Assembly (NCBI GenBank): GCA_030745655.1 | Contig: JASLOE010000007.1 | Coordinates: forward strand, 1 to 36,035 | Direction of reading: 5' to 3' | Length of the DNA: 36,035 bases | DNA from: Nitrososphaerales archaeon | GTDB taxonomy: Archaea > Thermoproteota > Nitrososphaeria > Nitrososphaerales > JACPRH01 | Part shown: positions 1-9,215 of the stretch, piece by piece | Numbering within the stretch: position 1 is the stretch's first letter | Layout of the letters: the number at the start of each line of letters is the position of its first letter | Program-made: the position numbers and the translations under genes | The notes under the pieces: model-generated | What the model was told of the DNA's origin: nothing | Database searches by the model: none | What the model saw: the letters and a program-made list of their open reading frames with translations, nothing else

Positions 1-546
1 TACATTGATGCAAATCATCGAGATCGACCTTACCCAGGTTACGCTGAAGAGAAGGATGAGACATGGAAGAAAGCATCTAGACTCATGATTAGGGTGAAAT
101 ATAATCCTGCATATCCTAGTGGTATTATAATGATGAAACATTCCGTCTATCAGTCTTCTCCTAAGACGATGCGAGCTCATGAAACTAGAGAAGATGGGTT
201 GGCTATGTCTGAAAGTCCTGGAGGAATCTGGTTCTCCAATTTCCGTTATGGCGGTCATCAGTCTCTAACACGAGCTTATCTGCAACCTACCCAGATGACA
301 GAAACATTAGTTCGTAAGGATACTTGGGGTTGGGGTATAGGTGAAGGTTTCGCTATTGATACCCATGCACCTAATACTTGTCCAAAAGAGTGTCTTGTGA
401 AAGTGGAAAAAGCTGAAGATGGAGGAATGCCTCCACCCGGAGAAACTCGTGGTAAGGGTGTTTGGGAACCAGCTACAACTGGTTTTACACCTTCAAATGA
501 AAGTGCAAATATGAAGAAATACATTAAGGGAGAATACATCGAATAG
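1..546 (+). CDS. DMSO reductase family type II molybdopterin oxidoreductase, catalytic (alpha) subunit, C-terminal fragment (5' truncated by window edge)
   Basis: Frame 1 is open from base 1 (YIDANHRDRPYPGYAEEKDETWKKASRLMIRVKYNPAYPSG...) to the stop at 546. It is immediately followed by beta, gamma and chaperone genes of a DMSO-reductase-type operon. Family is assigned partly from context. Confidence 0.75.
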   Translation, partial: YIDANHRDRPYPGYAEEKDETWKKASRLMIRVKYNPAYPSGIIMMKHSVYQSSPKTMRAHETREDGLAMSESPGGIWFSNFRYGGHQSLTRAYLQPTQMTETLVRKDTWGWGIGEGFAIDTHAPNTCPKECLVKVEKAEDGGMPPPGETRGKGVWEPATTGFTPSNESANMKKYIKGEYIE

Positions 547-555
547 GTGATATGA

Positions 556-1731
556 ATGGCGATAGAGAAAGTTAGGAACTGGCAACTTGGAAGGGATATG
601 GACTATCCATATGAAGAAGCGAGACCTAAAAAACAGTATGCAGCAGTCTTTAACATCAACAAATGTATTGCTTGCCAAACATGTACAATGGCGTGCAAGA
701 GTACTTGGACTTACAGCAAAGGTCAAGAACATATGTGGTGGAATAATGTTGAAACAAAGCCCTATGGTGGCTATCCCCAGTTTTGGGATCACAAGTTGCT
801 AGAGAAGCTTGGACCAAATAAATGGAGTTCAGGAACAGGTCATTATGGATCTGTCTATTCAGGTAAAACTATCTTTGAAGCAGCACCTTTGACAGAGGTA
901 GGAACAGGTTATCTCCCAGAAGATAAGGAATGGCAATCTCCAAACATTTTCGAGGACACACCTACAAGTACAAATCCTGAGAAAGGACCCGATAATTCAG
1001 TGGATTTAGAAACTACTGGTGGTGGTGGCAGAGGCGGTGCTCATACTACTTGGTTCTTCTATTTACAGCGAATATGTAATCATTGTACACATCCTGCATG
1101 TCTTGCAGCTTGTCCAAGGAAAGCCATCTATAAGCGTCAGGACAGTGATGGTATAGTTCTAATAGATCAAAAAAGGTGTAGGGGTTATAGAAAATGTGTG
1201 GAGTTATGTCCATATAAGAAACCAATGTATAATTTAGCAACAAGAATAAGTGAAAAATGTATCGGGTGTTATCCTAGAGTAGAGCAAGGGATAGAGGCAC
1301 GGTGTATGTCTGCTTGTGTCGGCAAAATTCGTCTTCAAGGATTAAAAGAATCTCTTCCTGAAGATGCAGAACAAAATCCTGAAAATCCTCTGAATTACCT
1401 TATTCATGTAAGAAAGATAGCAGTTCCATTATATCCTCAATATGGTACAGAGCCAAATGTTTACTATATTCCACCGCGATGGATCCATAAAAAATTCCTT
1501 TATCAAATGTTTGGACCAGGAATAGATGAAGCGTTAAAGGTTTATGAAAACATGGATGAAGAATTACTTGGAGTGCTTTCCCTCTTCAGGACCACAAGAA
1601 AAATTATTGAAAGATTCAGTATTAATAACAATATGGCAGTTGGCTATGATGCAAAAGACCATGAGATTATCAGAACTCCTATTGATGAGCCGGTAATAGT
1701 GAGACCTCCGAAATACCATAATACTTCATAA
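556..1731 (+). CDS. Type II DMSO reductase-family Fe-S (beta) subunit, NarH/EbdB-like
   Basis: Four Cys clusters: CIACQTCTMACKSTW, CNHCTHPACLAACP, CRGYRKCVELCPYKK (Tyr in place of one Cys, as expected for a [3Fe-4S] cluster), CIGC...CMSAC. GGTGA Shine-Dalgarno upstream. Confidence 0.92.
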   Translation: MAIEKVRNWQLGRDMDYPYEEARPKKQYAAVFNINKCIACQTCTMACKSTWTYSKGQEHMWWNNVETKPYGGYPQFWDHKLLEKLGPNKWSSGTGHYGSVYSGKTIFEAAPLTEVGTGYLPEDKEWQSPNIFEDTPTSTNPEKGPDNSVDLETTGGGGRGGAHTTWFFYLQRICNHCTHPACLAACPRKAIYKRQDSDGIVLIDQKRCRGYRKCVELCPYKKPMYNLATRISEKCIGCYPRVEQGIEARCMSACVGKIRLQGLKESLPEDAEQNPENPLNYLIHVRKIAVPLYPQYGTEPNVYYIPPRWIHKKFLYQMFGPGIDEALKVYENMDEELLGVLSLFRTTRKIIERFSINNNMAVGYDAKDHEIIRTPIDEPVIVRPPKYHNTS

Positions 1732-1742
1732 GGTGAAATAGT

Positions 1743-2765
1743 TTGCCAATAGGAAAATTAAAAGAGTTAGTGAAGAAACAAAAACTAGTTATTGCATTCA
1801 TAATATTTATCATATTTTGGCCTGTAGTCTTTATAGGTAGTGCAGTATTTCCATTTCCACTACAGACTGATATAGTCTCAAAGCAAGTAGATCAATCCCT
1901 TCCCATAATGGACCCAGATTCATCTCTCTGGGCGCAGGCATTACCTAATGAAATACCATTAGGTGCTCAAACTGTAACAAAACCTATCCTTGCAACCCCA
2001 TCTATCCATACTGTAACAGTGTCTTCACTCCATAATGATTCATGGATTGTCTTTAGGCTCGAATGGGAGGATTCGATTAAAGATGTTAGCACCGTAGGCA
2101 CAGAATTTTATCAAGATGCTGCTGCTCTACAATTCCCTGTTCTAGATGAAACACCATTTCTGGGAATGGGTGAGGAAGAGCAACCAGTGAATATATGGCA
2201 GTGGAGAAGCGATTGGCAGGAGGATATAAACGAAGCCTACAAAGAAGTTGAGGATACTTATCCAAATATGTGGGTAGACTTTTATCCCTTCTCAATAAGC
2301 GAACCACCATATATAATCCCCTTACTTGAAACAATCGATAATGTTGCTGTTCCTGGTTGGGCTGCAGAAAATCCGCTTTCTCAGCCAATTAAAGTCACTC
2401 CTATATCAGATCTTATCGCTGAAGGTTTCGGCACCCTTACTTTCAAACCAGATCAAAAAGTGATTGGTAGAGGAGTATGGGAAAATGGTGTGTGGAAAGT
2501 TGTTTATGCTAGGCCTCTAGATACAGGAGATCCTAGTGATACTCAATTTACCGTAGGTGAAGAAAATTCGATTGCAATTGCCGTCTGGGACGGTGATAAC
2601 CGAGAGGTTGACGGAAGAAAAGGAGTATCTGCTTGGTTAACCATGAAAGTAGAAGGCTCATCTTTCTTACCATTCTCTATCAACATTGACGATGCTTTTT
2701 CTTCGTTAGCACTCGTTGGTACAGCAGCCGTTTTACTCTCCAAGCCTACTAGGTACATAAGATGA
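1743..2765 (+). CDS. Ethylbenzene dehydrogenase-related heme-b (gamma) subunit with N- and C-terminal hydrophobic segments
   Basis: TTG start preceded by GGTGA. N-terminal TM helix, central heme-binding-like domain (FLGMGEEEQPVNIWQWRSDWQ), C-terminal hydrophobic segment. Operonic with beta; 4-nt overlap with the next gene. Confidence 0.8.
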   Translation: MPIGKLKELVKKQKLVIAFIIFIIFWPVVFIGSAVFPFPLQTDIVSKQVDQSLPIMDPDSSLWAQALPNEIPLGAQTVTKPILATPSIHTVTVSSLHNDSWIVFRLEWEDSIKDVSTVGTEFYQDAAALQFPVLDETPFLGMGEEEQPVNIWQWRSDWQEDINEAYKEVEDTYPNMWVDFYPFSISEPPYIIPLLETIDNVAVPGWAAENPLSQPIKVTPISDLIAEGFGTLTFKPDQKVIGRGVWENGVWKVVYARPLDTGDPSDTQFTVGEENSIAIAVWDGDNREVDGRKGVSAWLTMKVEGSSFLPFSINIDDAFSSLALVGTAAVLLSKPTRYIR

Positions 2766-3475
2766 CAACTTCCGATGTAAAAGAGCTTCTTGCAAGAAGT
2801 GTAATCTATAGACTTCTCTCTCTAGGGTTCCTATATCCAACAAAGGATCTTGTAGATACCTTAAGGGATGAAGCTCACAAAGCGGATAAGGAAGTTAATG
2901 TGTATGGCCAATGGGCAACACGTCTTACTAAAGTCTTTGAAGAAGGTGTGGACTCGAAATCTATTTCAGGTCTCGAATCTGATTATTCCAGACTTTTCGA
3001 GGCTTCTGTGCACACACCATGCCCACCATATGAGTCAAATTATGGATCAGTCAATACTTTCGGTATGACAAGACAATTAGCTGATGTGGCCGGTTTTTAT
3101 AGAGCATTTGGCCTTAAATTGTCCAGTACGAAGAAAGAGATGCCTGACCACATTAGTGCTGAAATGGAATTCATGCATATTCTCACTCTAAAGGAGGCCC
3201 ATGCAACGATGGAAGGGTGGACTGATAAGATATCGGTAACAAGAGACGCACAAAAAAAGTTCTTACTTGATCACTTAGGAAGATGGGTTTCAGCAATATG
3301 TATGTCCATGCAGAAATCTGCGGATGCAGAGTTCTATCGTGAGCTTGCTAAAATAACCAATTCGCACATAAAAAATGAAGTCAACCTGCTTAATATAAAA
3401 CCTAAAAAAGTTAAGAAAAGAGTTGAAGAAGAAAATCCAGTTGAAGATGTAGGTTGCCCCGAAGAAACGGACTAA
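2762..3475 (+). CDS. TorD/DmsD/NarJ-like molybdoenzyme assembly chaperone
   Basis: All-helical protein with YSRLFEASVHTPCPPYESNYG, DVAGFYRAFGLKLS and PDHISAEMEFMHIL motifs. Overlaps the gamma-subunit gene by 4 nt. Confidence 0.88.
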   Translation: MTTSDVKELLARSVIYRLLSLGFLYPTKDLVDTLRDEAHKADKEVNVYGQWATRLTKVFEEGVDSKSISGLESDYSRLFEASVHTPCPPYESNYGSVNTFGMTRQLADVAGFYRAFGLKLSSTKKEMPDHISAEMEFMHILTLKEAHATMEGWTDKISVTRDAQKKFLLDHLGRWVSAICMSMQKSADAEFYRELAKITNSHIKNEVNLLNIKPKKVKKRVEEENPVEDVGCPEETD

Positions 3476-3546
3476 TAAAGCATTAAAAGAGTTGATCCAA
3501 TTTCTCAACAGCTAAGGATTATCTCGGGCTCTTCATCAAATCTCTG

Positions 3547-4431
3547 TTGGTGATTGTAGTTCTTGAAGTTCTTTTTGTTAGACCTTTTTTGAAAGTTGGA
3601 TTTGGTTTTCTACGGGGGGGATATATACCAAGTCTCTACGAAGTCATCATTACATTAAGTCCATTTATACTGAGTAGTTCTTTTCTATTAGCCTTAATCT
3701 CAGTTGGGTTAGTAGGCTACTTATTGATTAAAGATTCATCTAAATCCGCTTTTATCACTTCTGTATCTTTATTTGGTTTTCTGGTCTTGGGTGTTTTTTC
3801 CGTCTTCACTACACCTGGAGCTGTGTTGTTGATTGCCCAAAACATTGTTGCCTTTATCGTGCTCACTCTTCTAGCCTTATGGTTCACAAAGGGTACGACT
3901 ACAAAATTGGCGAAAATAATCAGCTCATTGTTCATCACTTCATATTTTATTGCATTTTGGTTTGTATTTGCACCTGCTATCTTTATTCTTGGGGGTCCAA
4001 AGCCGGTTTTTATTGTGGAAATTTTAAACATCGGAGAGGCGCTGACAATAGTCAATGCTTTACCTCTATATGTTTATTTTGTAGGACTTAAGAAAGAAAA
4101 TTATTCACATGTTTCAGAGTTAATTTTTCCATCGATTCCTGCTGCATTGTTTATTGCAATCTACTTATTGAACCCTGCGCTTACGTCTCTTTTTTCCACC
4201 TGGGTCTTCGGCTACAATCTTTTCCTACCATTTCCATTCTACGTAGCAGCACTTTGGCTCTATGCTGACCTCATTATTAGAATGTTGAAAGTGAAAAATG
4301 AAATGGTATATGGCCTTCTTTTTATATTCATAGCTGGACGGAATCTAGAATCGGTCTATCTTACCTTACTAGCTATACTAGGAATATTCTTAATCATCCA
4401 AAACGTTCACCTTGAAAAAAAAGAGTATTGA
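3547..4431 (+). CDS. Polytopic membrane protein of unknown function
   Basis: 294 aa, about eight or nine hydrophobic segments. Start uncertain (TTG 3547 or GTG 3550). Follows the molybdoenzyme operon on the same strand. Few His residues, so a di-heme cytochrome b is unlikely. Confidence 0.6.
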   Translation: MVIVVLEVLFVRPFLKVGFGFLRGGYIPSLYEVIITLSPFILSSSFLLALISVGLVGYLLIKDSSKSAFITSVSLFGFLVLGVFSVFTTPGAVLLIAQNIVAFIVLTLLALWFTKGTTTKLAKIISSLFITSYFIAFWFVFAPAIFILGGPKPVFIVEILNIGEALTIVNALPLYVYFVGLKKENYSHVSELIFPSIPAALFIAIYLLNPALTSLFSTWVFGYNLFLPFPFYVAALWLYADLIIRMLKVKNEMVYGLLFIFIAGRNLESVYLTLLAILGIFLIIQNVHLEKKEY

Positions 4432-4572
4432 CGGATGGACTCAAAGTATAGTTTAGAAAACAAGAAAATTATTATGTTTAAAAGCGGTTATCTATACCTG
4501 TTGAATCGTCACAAGTTTAACAAAATGGTCGTTAGGTTTAATAAAAGTCGATTTTATATATTTTGGTGAATA

Positions 4573-5250
4573 TTAAGGACTTGAATTATAATCATTGAGT
4601 CTGATTTCTCTACTTCTATAATCGGGGCAGATGGATTCTAACTTTCTCTTGAAATGTTTTGAATGGTTGAACTCTGATAAATGAACAATTTCGTGAAGAA
4701 TAATGTATTCTGACAGATCTCTTGGCAATCCTGCTAGTTGCCAATTAAATGTGAGTTCACCACTCCTTTTACAATATCCCCATCTGGAAGTTCTTTTCAC
4801 TCTAATGTTAGATGCTTTAACTCCCAACTTGTGAGAGAATAGGGGAACTATTTCATCTACAATTATCCGAGTTTCTTCGGTCATCCAGTCCCTAAGAAGA
4901 GTTTTAGAATCAATATTACTAGTTGTAGACAGAATAATTTTTTTGTTAGATACTTTGACAAATGCCTTGTCTGAATATTTTTCCTCAAGATTATGATATT
5001 CTCCATTGAATAATAATTGATCACCATTAATAATTGAGATTCTTTTTGATAATTGATGATATTTTGCCTCTATCCATTTACGCTTATCTTTAATGATTGT
5101 TTGAGGGTCTATTCTTGACCTCTTTGGAAGAGTTATTAGAAGAGACAAGTCTTTCCTAAATCTCAAATAGGTATACCTTGAACTTCTTCCTTTTCTAATA
5201 GTATAGTCTATCTCTTTATCTCCAATAATAAGTTTTGGAATTTGAAACAC
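4573..5250 (-). CDS. YgjP/DUF45-type zinc metallopeptidase-like protein
   Basis: HEIVHLSEFNHSKHFKRKLESICPDYR (HExxH...H), preceded by RWGYCKRSGELTFNWQLAGLP, typical of the family. Confidence 0.9.
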   Translation of the reverse strand: MFQIPKLIIGDKEIDYTIRKGRSSRYTYLRFRKDLSLLITLPKRSRIDPQTIIKDKRKWIEAKYHQLSKRISIINGDQLLFNGEYHNLEEKYSDKAFVKVSNKKIILSTTSNIDSKTLLRDWMTEETRIIVDEIVPLFSHKLGVKASNIRVKRTSRWGYCKRSGELTFNWQLAGLPRDLSEYIILHEIVHLSEFNHSKHFKRKLESICPDYRSREIRLNDYNSSP

Positions 5251-5512
5251 CTTTCATCCATTTAATCCATAATTCAGAAACTGTTGACTAAAGTACACAT
5301 AATAATTAGTTATTCTTTACTTTTTGTATTTTGTTGACATGAAAACATAACAAATACACAAATAATTAATAATGACTTTTCAGCACATGCAACCTGTAGA
5401 TATTCTATTTCCGTTAATTCAAGTAACCTAATTTCTTAAATTTTTCACTCTTTTTATAAGCTGCCACAAATTTTATGAGAAAAAATATGTCAGGATTTAT
5501 AAAAAATAATCT

Positions 5513-5821
5513 CTATGATTCGAAATGTCTACTTGTAAATCTCAATTTCGTCATCAAGGCATCAAAACTTATTCGATTCAATACAGACCAATCAAAATCC
5601 TCTGCTTCTCTATTCTCAAGCCTTATAGCGTCATGTTGACACGCAGCAATACATGAACCAAAACCATCACAAATTTTTTCATCGATTAGCTTAGCTTTTC
5701 CATCAAATAATTGAAGAGCACCAGTTAAACACGCATCTACACAATCACCGCAACCGGTACATTTGTCCGAATCTACAGCGATTATAAGTCGTTTAGTTTT
5801 AGCACTCGTGGTGGGTTCCAT
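5513..5821 (-). CDS. Two-cluster ferredoxin-domain protein
   Basis: CTGCGDCVDACLTGAL and CDGFGSCIAACQHDAI motifs. The ORF track starts at 5854; MEPTTSAK at 5821 is one plausible start. Overlaps the upstream gene in another frame. Confidence 0.8.
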   Translation of the reverse strand: MEPTTSAKTKRLIIAVDSDKCTGCGDCVDACLTGALQLFDGKAKLIDEKICDGFGSCIAACQHDAIRLENREAEDFDWSVLNRISFDALMTKLRFTSRHFES

Positions 5822-6263
5822 GACCATGTCCATGAGCTTTCTTCTCTTTATCAATCATCGAGTCATCAATTACTCCAGGTTTATAAGGCTCAATTTCTCC
5901 AGAAGACACTCTAACAATATAATTATTTTTATTAATATTGTCTTTACCAGCTCCATTGATTGCTTTTTCCACCATCATATGAATGGCATGACAACACGGG
6001 ACTTCCATAGTGTATACATCGATGTTTCTTGCTGATGTCTCCTTCATCATCGAAGTAAGCTTGCTCATCATTTTATCAGGGTCTTCTAGTAAAGGACATC
6101 CAATCATAACACCTTCATTCTTTCCCACCATTTTCCCATAATTGTCACTCGAAAATGCTACACAATCAGCAGCAATTGTGAACTTATCTTGTTGGAGAAA
6201 TGGTGCCTGAGGATGCGCAAGCAATATTTTTATTGGCCATTGAACATTCAATATTCTACTCAT
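5799..6263 (-). CDS. Cys-rich domain protein resembling the C-terminal half of bacterial/archaeal ferredoxin-fused proteins, with a His-rich tail
   Basis: PIKILLAHPQAPFLQQDKFTIAADCVAFS...IGCPLLEDPDKM...VYTMEVPCCHAI; C-terminal HGHGHGTHHEC. Confidence 0.75.
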   Translation of the reverse strand: MSRILNVQWPIKILLAHPQAPFLQQDKFTIAADCVAFSSDNYGKMVGKNEGVMIGCPLLEDPDKMMSKLTSMMKETSARNIDVYTMEVPCCHAIHMMVEKAINGAGKDNINKNNYIVRVSSGEIEPYKPGVIDDSMIDKEKKAHGHGHGTHHEC

Positions 6264-6378
6264 TCACATTGAAAAATTACTTGGTATTTATAACTTATGT
6301 TATTGATAATTTAACAATTAAAAGTAAATTTTAAAAGAAATTCTACATAAAAAATAATGATGCTTTTTATGATGATTT

Positions 6379-7146
6379 TTACCGGCCAAACTTGCCTGTC
6401 AATAAAGCCTCATCGAGAATATGTCCACTAATTGCAGATAAGACCATTTGCTTTGTGGCTCCAGCTTCAAGAGAAAGAACTGTATCGATTGCGTAAATCC
6501 TAAACTTATACCTATGCTCAGGTCCTGCTGGTGGACACGGACCAAAATAACCCATTGCTCCTAGTCCATTTCTACCATGGATTCCTCCATTTTCAAGAAC
6601 ATTTTGACTTGGTACCCCTTCAGGCAATTCAGTAATATGTGCAGGTATATTGAACAAGACCCAATGAGTGAATGACCCAGGAGCATCAGGATCATCCATA
6701 ATCAATACAATAGACTCAGTTCCCTCCGGTGGGGTACTCCAAATTAGCTCCGGAGAAATATTCTGACTATCACAAGTAAACTTCAATGGAATATCCTCAT
6801 TATCTCCAAAACTGGGACTTAGAATTAGAAATTCTAGCGACTCAATTATTATTTTAGTTGTAGTTACAGTAGCCGTTGTTGTCAAGGTTGTTGAGACAGT
6901 TGAAGTAATCGTTTCTGTCAAAGTTGTCGTGTTATTAATGGTAGTGGTTACTGTTGCCGTTATTATTGATGTTGAAATTGCGGTATTTGTAGTCGTTATA
7001 GATTTTGTTATTGATGTCGTAGTTGTAATTGTGGCTGTTGTTTCATCTGCTGGAGTTACTAATGTTCCACTGAATGATGATAATCCAATACCCATGATAA
7101 CGCCTATTATCAATCCTATACCTAATTGCATCCTGCTAATTTTCAT
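6379..7146 (-). CDS. PEBP (YbhB/YbcL, Raf-kinase-inhibitor-like) family protein, membrane-anchored through a Thr/Ser-rich stalk
   Basis: PELIWSTPPEGTESIVLIMDDPDAPGSFTHWVLFNIP...YFGPCPPAGPEHRYKFRIYAID signature. N-terminal hydrophobic segment followed by about 65 aa of Thr-rich sequence. Confidence 0.93.
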   Translation of the reverse strand: MKISRMQLGIGLIIGVIMGIGLSSFSGTLVTPADETTATITTTTSITKSITTTNTAISTSIITATVTTTINNTTTLTETITSTVSTTLTTTATVTTTKIIIESLEFLILSPSFGDNEDIPLKFTCDSQNISPELIWSTPPEGTESIVLIMDDPDAPGSFTHWVLFNIPAHITELPEGVPSQNVLENGGIHGRNGLGAMGYFGPCPPAGPEHRYKFRIYAIDTVLSLEAGATKQMVLSAISGHILDEALLTGKFGR

Positions 7147-7342
7147 GATTGATGTGATAGTAATTTATCGCAAACTTATTAATGATTCCTCTTATCGCTG
7201 TTTTGATTTTCTTTTTTCTCCTTGTAACCAGAGTTATACCAATACACGAATAAATTTGCTTGACGAAGAATATATTCTTAATTATATACCTAATTATTTT
7301 AATAGCGGAATGCTGTTTTTTTAACTTTGTCAATCAAGTTTT

Positions 7343-7918
7343 TTATTCGATTATTTCATCCATTTTAACTTCTTTTGTGGCTGATTGATCTATAGCTCGC
7401 CAGACATGCTTTACTACATTTAAAAATGATGGAATTACCATAAACAAAAATATTGTTCTAAATTCGAAAACTATGTTTATAGCATTTAAACTTAAACCGA
7501 TATCTCCTTCACCCATATTATCATCTAAGAATCTAGATGGATCATCAATTGACAAAGTGATGACTCCACCGTTAAGTAAGGTTATCGTGTAATAAGCAGC
7601 TAAAAGAGCCGCTGAAGCAGCGAATAAATGACTTAGTGCATGTCCTTTTAGAATACTGCTAAAAACACTTAACATTGTGATTGTAACTGCAAATATCAAA
7701 ATAGTTTCTGAAATGTTACCTTGAGCTAAGGCACTAATGTCTATTGGCAATACCGATTCAGAAGTTGAGGGAATAAATTGTTCTAACTGCGAGAATAGTA
7801 ATGTCGGTAAATAGTACCAAAGAGCAAGATTAAAAGCAGCAATAATTAATGTCCATACAATTCTTAAAGAAAATTTGAATGGAGTTAAACCTAGTATTTT
7901 AGTCATTGCATATTCCAC
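7343..7918 (-). CDS. Membrane protein of unknown function
   Basis: 191 aa with about four hydrophobic segments. Overlaps the upstream gene (7899..8729), suggesting co-transcription. Confidence 0.65.
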   Translation of the reverse strand: MEYAMTKILGLTPFKFSLRIVWTLIIAAFNLALWYYLPTLLFSQLEQFIPSTSESVLPIDISALAQGNISETILIFAVTITMLSVFSSILKGHALSHLFAASAALLAAYYTITLLNGGVITLSIDDPSRFLDDNMGEGDIGLSLNAINIVFEFRTIFLFMVIPSFLNVVKHVWRAIDQSATKEVKMDEIIE

Positions 7919-8729
7919 ATACTATGTTTACTTCTTTTCCTACAGCTACTTCCTGTTCTTCAATAGAAAAGATCAGATTAAGTTTGTATATACCTGATGA
8001 AACTATCTTTTCAGATGCAACTATTTCGATGTTCTCACTAAATTCTTCCTCCGGATCTAAATCTAAGGTAAGAGTTGTTTCACCATAATTACTAGGTATA
8101 CTGGTTTTAGGTGTTGAAATGAGAACGACTCTAATATCCCCCTTAAAACTGTCTAGAAGCGGGTTAGTGAATTGAATGTTAAAAGGAACTAAAACATGAG
8201 ATGCATTAATTTGATTAATAGGCAAAGACGTTATCTGGATATTATCTTCAGCGATATTCAAATCAAGTTTAGGGATCGAAAAATCAATCGAAGTTGCTAA
8301 TCCTAAAGACAGAAATGGTTGAAAAGATACATTACCATTAACTGAAAGCGATATATTTCCATCCTTAATAGATGATATATCGATAGGAACATCAATAAAC
8401 AAGTTTTTATCTTCATTCGGCATAATAGTTTCAGATATTTGTTTGATGTCTCCAATAATAGTGGAATCAGACGATATTTCTCCGTCCAATATCAAATGAA
8501 TTGGTAATACTCCTTTATTTGGAACCGTCAAATTTACTTTGAATTTAAAAACCCCATCTTCAATGGATCTAGTCATATCCGGTTGAAGATTGTTGAAATT
8601 ATCGATAATGTAAGTAGTTTCTTCGTATAAAGAGTACCCAATAATCCCAAACGAAGCAAAAGCAACTAAACTAATTATTAGCGAGGCCCGTCCCAGAGCT
8701 TTAAGCGCTGGTCCTGAGTCTCGTGGCAT
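7899..8729 (-). CDS. Single-TM protein with a probable extracellular beta-sandwich (LEA14/WHy-like duplicate) region
   Basis: N-terminal TM (ASLIISLVAFASFGIIGYSLY), then two beta-rich repeats of the type FKFKVNLTVPNKGVLPIHLILDG / VLVPFNIQFTNPLLDSFKGDIRV. Confidence 0.6.
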   Translation of the reverse strand: MPRDSGPALKALGRASLIISLVAFASFGIIGYSLYEETTYIIDNFNNLQPDMTRSIEDGVFKFKVNLTVPNKGVLPIHLILDGEISSDSTIIGDIKQISETIMPNEDKNLFIDVPIDISSIKDGNISLSVNGNVSFQPFLSLGLATSIDFSIPKLDLNIAEDNIQITSLPINQINASHVLVPFNIQFTNPLLDSFKGDIRVVLISTPKTSIPSNYGETTLTLDLDPEEEFSENIEIVASEKIVSSGIYKLNLIFSIEEQEVAVGKEVNIVCGICND

Positions 8730-8758
8730 TTAATCTTACTCCTAGAGACAGATTAATA

Positions 8759-9112
8759 CTATTCTTTCTTTTCTTTTTCAGAGATTTCTTTACCTTCAGT
8801 TGTTGTATAGACACCTGTATCTTTATCCACTTTAAACGTGACTACACCAACACCTTTTTCAACCTTCATAAAATCCACACCACGAACCAATAGAATAGAT
8901 CCTACCCAAGCCATAACTCCAAGGAACATAACTTGAATAGCTGAACCAAGAACAAGAGTTAGCATTGATTGAACATCAGATAATTGATCAGTATCAAAAG
9001 GATAGTAAGAATTGAATATGTCAAAAGACCTCATAAATACTATTATTAGAAGTACTATTCCAATAACAGTTATTGTGATACCAACAATCCCAGATCTTTC
9101 TATTTTCACCAT
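8759..9112 (-). CDS. Small membrane protein of unknown function
   Basis: Two TM segments followed by a charged tail. ATG at 9112 (MVKIERSGIVG...) is the likely start; the ORF track starts at 9160. Confidence 0.6.
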   Translation of the reverse strand: MVKIERSGIVGITITVIGIVLLIIVFMRSFDIFNSYYPFDTDQLSDVQSMLTLVLGSAIQVMFLGVMAWVGSILLVRGVDFMKVEKGVGVVTFKVDKDTGVYTTTEGKEISEKEKKE

Positions 9113-9215
9113 GATAACCAGATAATCTATTCCTATTATATAAATGCGGACAACATTCAATATATAAAATATTTTTTATTTTCTAATTTATGACATATTG
9201 TTCTTAATCAATTAG

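Noticed and set aside
276-792. Minus-strand ORFs 276-539 and 493-792
   Set aside because: Antisense to the molybdoenzyme alpha and beta genes, with no recognisable domain.
3717-4055. 112-aa minus-strand ORF
   Set aside because: Antisense to the polytopic membrane protein; no family features.
5251-5512. 262-bp AT-rich intergenic gap considered as a possible ncRNA or mobile-element remnant
   Set aside because: No tRNA-like fold, direct repeats, terminal inverted repeats or convincing C/D-box motifs found by eye.
6929-7324. 131-aa plus-strand ORF rich in Val/Ile (MLLMVVVTVAVIIDVEIAVFVVV...)
   Set aside because: It is the antisense of the Thr-rich stalk of the PEBP gene; Thr codons read in reverse give Val/Ile/Gly-like hydrophobic sequence. 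Not a real membrane protein.
7136-7333. 65-aa minus-strand ORF (MTKLKKQHSAIKIIRYIIKNI...)
   Set aside because: Lys/Ile-rich translation of an AT-rich intergenic region; no supporting motif.
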